Shown here: one piece after another, positions 5,365 through 8,110 of the stretch
How positions within the stretch are numbered: the stretch's first letter is position 1
How the letters are laid out: each line of letters opens with the position of its first letter
DNA from: Microcaldota archaeon
Lineage (GTDB): Archaea; Micrarchaeota; Micrarchaeia; Anstonellales; Bilamarchaeaceae
Assembly: GCA_016180665.1 (NCBI GenBank)
Contig: JACPAS010000012.1
Span: 1 to 8,110 of the forward strand
DNA length: 8,110 bases
Direction: 5' to 3'
Notes under the pieces: generated by a model
Told to the model about the DNA's origin: nothing
The model's input: only the letters and a program-made list of their open reading frames with translations
Databases searched by the model: none
Made by a program: the position numbers and the translations under genes

Positions 5365-6051
5365 ATGATTTTACCTGCAGTTCGTCCAATTAGAGGATTG
5401 GTTTTTCCAGCCCCTACTGTGATTATTGAGAAACAGGAAAAGTCATCAGTAACATTGATTAGAAAATTAAAAGCTTTCTTCAGCAGTGCCGTTCAACTTG
5501 CAAACAGAATGATGAGAGTTGCAGAATCCTATTCCAAAGAAGCTAAATCTCACGAGCTGGTTGGTGGCTTCCTAGATGCGGCAAAATCTTATCACTGCGC
5601 TGCAGAGCAGATGAAAGAAGCTTATTCTTTTGATTCATCTCCAAAATTAAGAAAGAAATTAGAATCGCTATTGTACAATGCAATCATAAACTATACAAAA
5701 AGGCTTCAGATGTTTGAGCTGAGCCTTAAATCCCAGATGGAACTTTGTATTGAATTGGCCAAATGCTATTCTTCACTTGGGATGAAAGAAGCTGCGGTTC
5801 AATATAGTAAACAGGCATACTCATTAAATCAAGAAATAGAAGGAGAGACAATTCGAAGTGTGAGTAATATTATTCCACTTGTTCCAAAGCCAATTTCTGA
5901 TACAAGAGTCCAAGCAGAGATTTGCCACGGTCTCTCAGCTTGTTATTCCAATCTTGGAAATAGGGAACTTTCGGCTAAATACAATGCAAAAGCCGAGGAA
6001 GCAGATGGATGGCATTCATTTGAGTTAGAACCTGCAAGAAAGGTTGCTTAA
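5365..6051 (+). CDS. TPR-like alpha-helical protein of unknown function
   Basis: I do not recognise this 228-residue protein as a named family. The start is ATG 5365, preceded by SD GGTG (5354-5357, 7-nt spacing); a TTG at 5335 would add ten residues but has no SD. After an N-terminal stretch of about 25 residues with several Pro, it is almost wholly helical. Two segments look like tetratricopeptide repeats: LAKCYSSLGMKEAAVQYSKQ (131-150) with its flanking helices, and GLSACYSNLGNRELSAKYNA (189-208). An earlier segment (about 46-90, with FLDAAKSYHCAAEQMKEAY at 69-87) is weaker. No transmembrane segment, signal peptide or catalytic motif is visible. TPR folds usually mediate protein-protein contacts. 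Its position between nusA and rpl3 suggests a link to transcription or ribosome assembly, but this is inference. Codon use resembles its neighbours. Confidence 0.8.
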   Translation: MILPAVRPIRGLVFPAPTVIIEKQEKSSVTLIRKLKAFFSSAVQLANRMMRVAESYSKEAKSHELVGGFLDAAKSYHCAAEQMKEAYSFDSSPKLRKKLESLLYNAIINYTKRLQMFELSLKSQMELCIELAKCYSSLGMKEAAVQYSKQAYSLNQEIEGETIRSVSNIIPLVPKPISDTRVQAEICHGLSACYSNLGNRELSAKYNAKAEEADGWHSFELEPARKVA

Positions 6052-6063
6052 TTCATATCTCTG

Positions 6064-6084
6064 TTCGCATACTTTGCATGCGAA
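6064..6084 (+). repeat. Inverted repeat after the TPR-like gene
   Basis: Arms TTCGCAT (6064-6070) and ATGCGAA (6078-6084) are perfectly complementary with a 7-nt loop. It begins 13 bp after the stop codon and about 30 bp before the rpl3 TATA box. A palindrome ahead of a promoter recalls the rpoA2 and rpl30e spacers, although here it is not joined directly to the TATA box. Confidence 0.5.
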
Positions 6085-6112
6085 AGTCATCGACTCTCTT
6101 CGTTCAAATTGA

Positions 6113-6120
6113 TTTATAAA
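6113..6120 (+). promoter_or_regulatory. TATA box of the rpl3-rpl4-rpl23 operon
   Basis: TTTATAAA, preceded by TTCGTTCAAAT (6099-6109), is the best TATA box ahead of rpl3. The predicted start site is about 6143, giving an unusually long leader of about 90 nt compared with the other genes here. TTCGTTCAAAT also occurs as the right palindrome arm of the rpl30e promoter module (4209-4219). A second weaker candidate, TTTTTATA at 6148-6155, would start transcription near 6178-6181. Confidence 0.5.
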
Positions 6121-6137
6121 TATTTGTCTCTATAATT

Positions 6138-6184
6138 CCTCTACCGCTTTTTATAGTCGGGCATCCCTCAGTAGAGGGCAATGC
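6138..6184 (+). promoter_or_regulatory. Leader with mutually exclusive pairings before rpl3
   Basis: CCTCTAC (6138-6144) is complementary to GTAGAGG (6171-6177). The same downstream bases can instead form a local hairpin: GCATCCCTC (6161-6169) with GAGGG (6174-6178) and ATGC (6181-6184), loop AGTA, 2-nt bulge CA. The local hairpin pairs the ATG of the short ORF at 6181. The complementarities are visible; a switch or attenuator role is inference. If transcription starts near 6143, the first pairing exists only in read-through RNA. Confidence 0.35.
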
Positions 6185-6234
6185 GTTGTGTATCTTTTGT
6201 AAAAAAGTTTACTCTTAGAACTGGTGTTCTATAA
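6181..6234 (+). CDS. Possible 17-codon upstream ORF abutting rpl3 (speculative)
   Basis: ATG at 6181 opens a frame encoding MRCVSFVKKFTLRTGVL and ends with TAA at 6232-6234, directly followed by the rpl3 ATG at 6235. There is no well-spaced SD: GAGGG at 6174-6178 is only 2 nt away and lies in a potential hairpin. If transcription begins at the second TATA candidate, the ORF would be almost leaderless. It could be a leader peptide coupled to rpl3 or a chance reading frame; its short length gives no coding signal. Confidence 0.25.
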   Translation: MRCVSFVKKFTLRTGVL

Positions 6235-7170
6235 ATGACAGACATAAATAAACCTCGTAAAGGTTCAATGGCATTCCGTCCAAGGCAACGTGCGACGTCA
6301 GATTCAGTTTACTGGCAATCATATTCAGATAAAAGAATATTGGGTTTTGCAGGATTCAAAGTAGGAATGACTCATGTTGCGCATATAGATCATACAGAGT
6401 CCCCATCAAAAGGCCAGGAAGTAATAAGTGCAGCAACCGTAATCGAGGTGCCCCCATTATATGTTTATGGAGTCCGTTATTATTCAAATAAAAATTCTGC
6501 AGGAGATATCTTAGTTTCAGATGAAAAAATCTTAAAACTTCTAAACATTAAAAAGCAAACCAAGAAGCCAGTGGACGAATCAAAAGTTCAGGAAGTTCGT
6601 CTTTTGGTTTTTGCACAGCCAGATAAAACTTCTATTTCACAGAACCATCCTGAAAAAATGGAAATTGGTTTAGGCGGAAAAGATTCAAAAGAAAAAATGG
6701 AATATGCTAAATCTCTTTTAGGAAAAGAGCTAAAAATAAAAGACGTTTTCAAGCCAGGTGAATTTGTTGATGTTATCTCAATTACAAAAGGAAAAGGCTG
6801 GCAGGGTGCGGTAAAGCGTTTCGGTGTCTCACTCCAAAGAAGAAAAGCAACAGGTAAAAGAAGGCACGTTGGTACATTAGGTCAATGGCATCCAGCATAT
6901 GTATTATATACTGTTCCACAAGCAGGTCAAACCGGCTATCACAAGAGAACTGAATTAAATAAATCTATTTTAAAAATCGGTGAAAATATTGATGAAATAA
7001 ATCCATCCGGTGGATTTCCACATTATGGTTTTGTAAAAAACAATTATCTAGTAGTAAAAGGATCTGTGCCAGGTCCAACAAGGAGATTAGTAAAATTACG
7101 TTTAGGGGTAAGATCATATGGTCAAGTAAAAGAGCCATCAGTATCTTTTATCTCCTTAGATCCAAAGTGA
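6235..7170 (+). CDS. rpl3: 50S ribosomal protein uL3
   Basis: uL3 is an early-assembling large-subunit protein whose extended loop reaches toward the peptidyl transferase centre. The 311-residue product has the archaeal N-terminus KPRKGSMAFRPRQRA (6-20), then LGFAGFKVGMTHV (36-48) and AATVIEVPPLYVYGVR (66-81). Later come SITKGKGWQGAVKRFGV (182-198) and the loop with HVGTLGQWHPA (211-221), TVPQAGQTGYHKRTELNK (226-243) and GGFPHYG (259-265). The C-terminal VKGSVPGPTRRLVKLR (274-289) is diagnostic. It is slightly shorter than the usual 330-350. The start has SD GGTG (6223-6226, 8-nt spacing). It leads the L3-L4-L23 operon, as in archaea generally, but follows nusA and a TPR-like gene, which is unusual. 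Confidence 0.98.
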   Translation: MTDINKPRKGSMAFRPRQRATSDSVYWQSYSDKRILGFAGFKVGMTHVAHIDHTESPSKGQEVISAATVIEVPPLYVYGVRYYSNKNSAGDILVSDEKILKLLNIKKQTKKPVDESKVQEVRLLVFAQPDKTSISQNHPEKMEIGLGGKDSKEKMEYAKSLLGKELKIKDVFKPGEFVDVISITKGKGWQGAVKRFGVSLQRRKATGKRRHVGTLGQWHPAYVLYTVPQAGQTGYHKRTELNKSILKIGENIDEINPSGGFPHYGFVKNNYLVVKGSVPGPTRRLVKLRLGVRSYGQVKEPSVSFISLDPK

Positions 7171-7176
7171 TAAACT

Positions 7177-8007
7177 ATGAAGACAAATCTATACTCAATT
7201 GAAGGAAAAGTTCTCAAACAGGTAGAATTACCAGAAGTATTTTCTACTGAATACAGAGAAGACCTAATCAAAAGAGCAGTCCTAAGTGAAGAAAGCAAAC
7301 TTTACCAACCAAAAGGTGCCTATAGATTTGCAGGTTTAGAGACAAGTGCACGATACAGGGGTAGAAAAGAAGACTTTGGTGCAGTCAAAAACAAAGGTAT
7401 TGCAAGGCTTCCACATGAAGTTCTTCCAAAAGGTCAGTTAGGAAAAGTAAAAAGAATTCCACAGGCAGTAAAAGGTAGAAGAGCTCATCCTCCAAAACCC
7501 CAAGAAGTTATAGTAGAGGAAATGAATAATAAAGAATACATGAAGGCGCTTGCTTCTGCAATTGCAACAACCTCTAATAAGATTTTAGTGAATAATCGCA
7601 ACCACGGTGCGATCGACTCTCCTTTTATATTGGAAAACTCCTTTGAAAAAATGAAAAAAGTAAAAGAGGTTATAAAACTTTTTGAGCATTTAAAATTGTT
7701 TTCCCTTGTTGAAAAATCTAAAGAAAAATCAAAATCTATTTCTGGTGTAAGACACAGAAGTAAAAAATCTCATGTTCCAAAGTCTGTTTTAATTGTGGTT
7801 TCAGATGGCCAGTTTAAAGCAGCTGGAAACTTATCTGGTGTGGATGTAGTCTCTGCGAAAGATTTGCAGGTAAGACATTTGGCTCCTGGAACTCACGCAG
7901 GAAGAACCACAATATTTACTGAAAGTGCATTAAATCAAATTAACGTGCGATTCTTGAATGCAGAGCATTCAAGGTCAGCCAACGAACGTTTCAAGGTGTC
8001 TATATGA
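7177..8007 (+). CDS. rpl4: 50S ribosomal protein uL4
   Basis: uL4 is a large-subunit protein whose long internal loop lines the nascent peptide exit tunnel. The 276-residue protein shows that loop at about 44-108, basic and Gly-rich, with ARYRGRKEDFGAVKNKGIAR (58-77) and the archaeal hallmark VKGRRAHPPKPQE (98-110). The globular part includes EYMKALASAIATTSN (120-134), LIVVSDG (205-211) and LAPGTHAGRTTIFTESAL (235-252). Length is normal for archaea or slightly above. The start lies 6 bp after the rpl3 stop; SD GTGAT (7167-7171) overlaps that stop codon, indicating translational coupling. The stop codon overlaps the rpl23 start. In E. coli L4 represses its own operon; whether that applies here is unknown. 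Confidence 0.98.
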   Translation: MKTNLYSIEGKVLKQVELPEVFSTEYREDLIKRAVLSEESKLYQPKGAYRFAGLETSARYRGRKEDFGAVKNKGIARLPHEVLPKGQLGKVKRIPQAVKGRRAHPPKPQEVIVEEMNNKEYMKALASAIATTSNKILVNNRNHGAIDSPFILENSFEKMKKVKEVIKLFEHLKLFSLVEKSKEKSKSISGVRHRSKKSHVPKSVLIVVSDGQFKAAGNLSGVDVVSAKDLQVRHLAPGTHAGRTTIFTESALNQINVRFLNAEHSRSANERFKVSI

Positions 8008-8110
8008 TATTAATATCTCCATTAAAGACTGAAAAATTCATTCAAATGATTGAATACGATAACTGTGTTGCGTTCATTGTTGATCTTAAGGCAACAAAAA
8101 AATCCGTAAA
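8004..8110 (+). CDS. rpl23: 50S ribosomal protein uL23, N-terminal part (partial)
   Basis: The first 35 codons of uL23 are present before the window ends. The peptide starts MILISPLKTEKFIQMIEYDN and continues with CVAFIVDLKATKKSVK, matching the family pattern of a PLxTEK motif followed by a beta strand ending in xVDxxATKxxIK. uL23 sits at the polypeptide exit site and docks factors such as the signal recognition particle. Its ATG overlaps the rpl4 stop (ATGA, 8004-8007), and SD GGTG (7995-7998, 5-nt spacing) lies inside rpl4. It therefore appears translationally coupled to rpl4 and continues the L3-L4-L23 operon. Confidence 0.93.
   Translation, partial: MILISPLKTEKFIQMIEYDNCVAFIVDLKATKKSV

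Noticed and set aside
6131..6184. tRNA or other known structural RNA before rpl3
   Set aside because: No cloverleaf, acceptor stem or T-loop signature could be drawn; only the alternative leader stems are present.

Overview
The window is archaeal. It carries split RNA polymerase largest-subunit genes (A' and A''), an archaeal RpoB C-terminal zinc ribbon, eL30 (L30e), a two-KH archaeal NusA, and archaeal-type uL3, uL4 and uL23. Starts are preceded by GGTGA/GGTGAT Shine-Dalgarno (SD) sequences and, in several places, AT-rich TATA boxes. The DNA is clearly AT-rich (judged by eye, GC in the high 30s percent). Unusual gene junctions and a shortened A'' hint at a reduced or deep-branching lineage such as DPANN, but that placement is weak without a tree.

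Layout, all on the + strand: end of rpoB (1-193), rpoA1/A' (207-2867), a 195-bp structured spacer, rpoA2/A'' (3063-4106), a 152-bp spacer made of tandem promoter modules, rpl30e (4259-4738), a 157-bp spacer with two adjacent hairpins, nusA (4896-5330), an unrecognised TPR-like helical protein (5365-6051), a 183-bp leader-like spacer, then rpl3 (6235-7170), rpl4 (7177-8007) and the start of rpl23 (8004 to the edge). The usual archaeal rpoB-A'-A''-L30e-NusA order is followed not by S12/S7 but by the TPR-like gene and the head of the L3-L4-L23 ribosomal cluster. Transcription and translation modules are therefore joined at an unusual point.

Coding spacing is of two kinds. rpoB-A' (13 bp) and L3-L4-L23 (6 bp, then an ATGA overlap) look co-transcribed and translationally coupled. 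From A'' to L3, each gene has a plausible TATA box, usually about 40 bp before its ATG.

The most striking non-coding signal is a promoter module present three times (2989-3062, 4125-4191, 4192-4258). Each copy has a start codon, a palindrome whose arms begin TTG and end CAA, the identical 13-mer CAAATATAAAAAT directly after the palindrome, and a T5-ATG at the end. The palindrome arms differ in sequence between copies yet remain self-complementary, which suggests the structure is maintained. In the A''-L30e spacer, three ATGs lie exactly 67 bp apart (4125, 4192, 4259). The first two open only two-codon ORFs; the third starts L30e.

Other points of note are the A'' subunit lacking its usual N-terminal segment, a long acidic-then-basic tail on L30e, an expanded charged linker between zinc ligands of A', twin GNRA-loop hairpins upstream of nusA, and a leader before L3 with mutually exclusive pairings and a 17-codon ORF whose stop directly abuts the L3 start.
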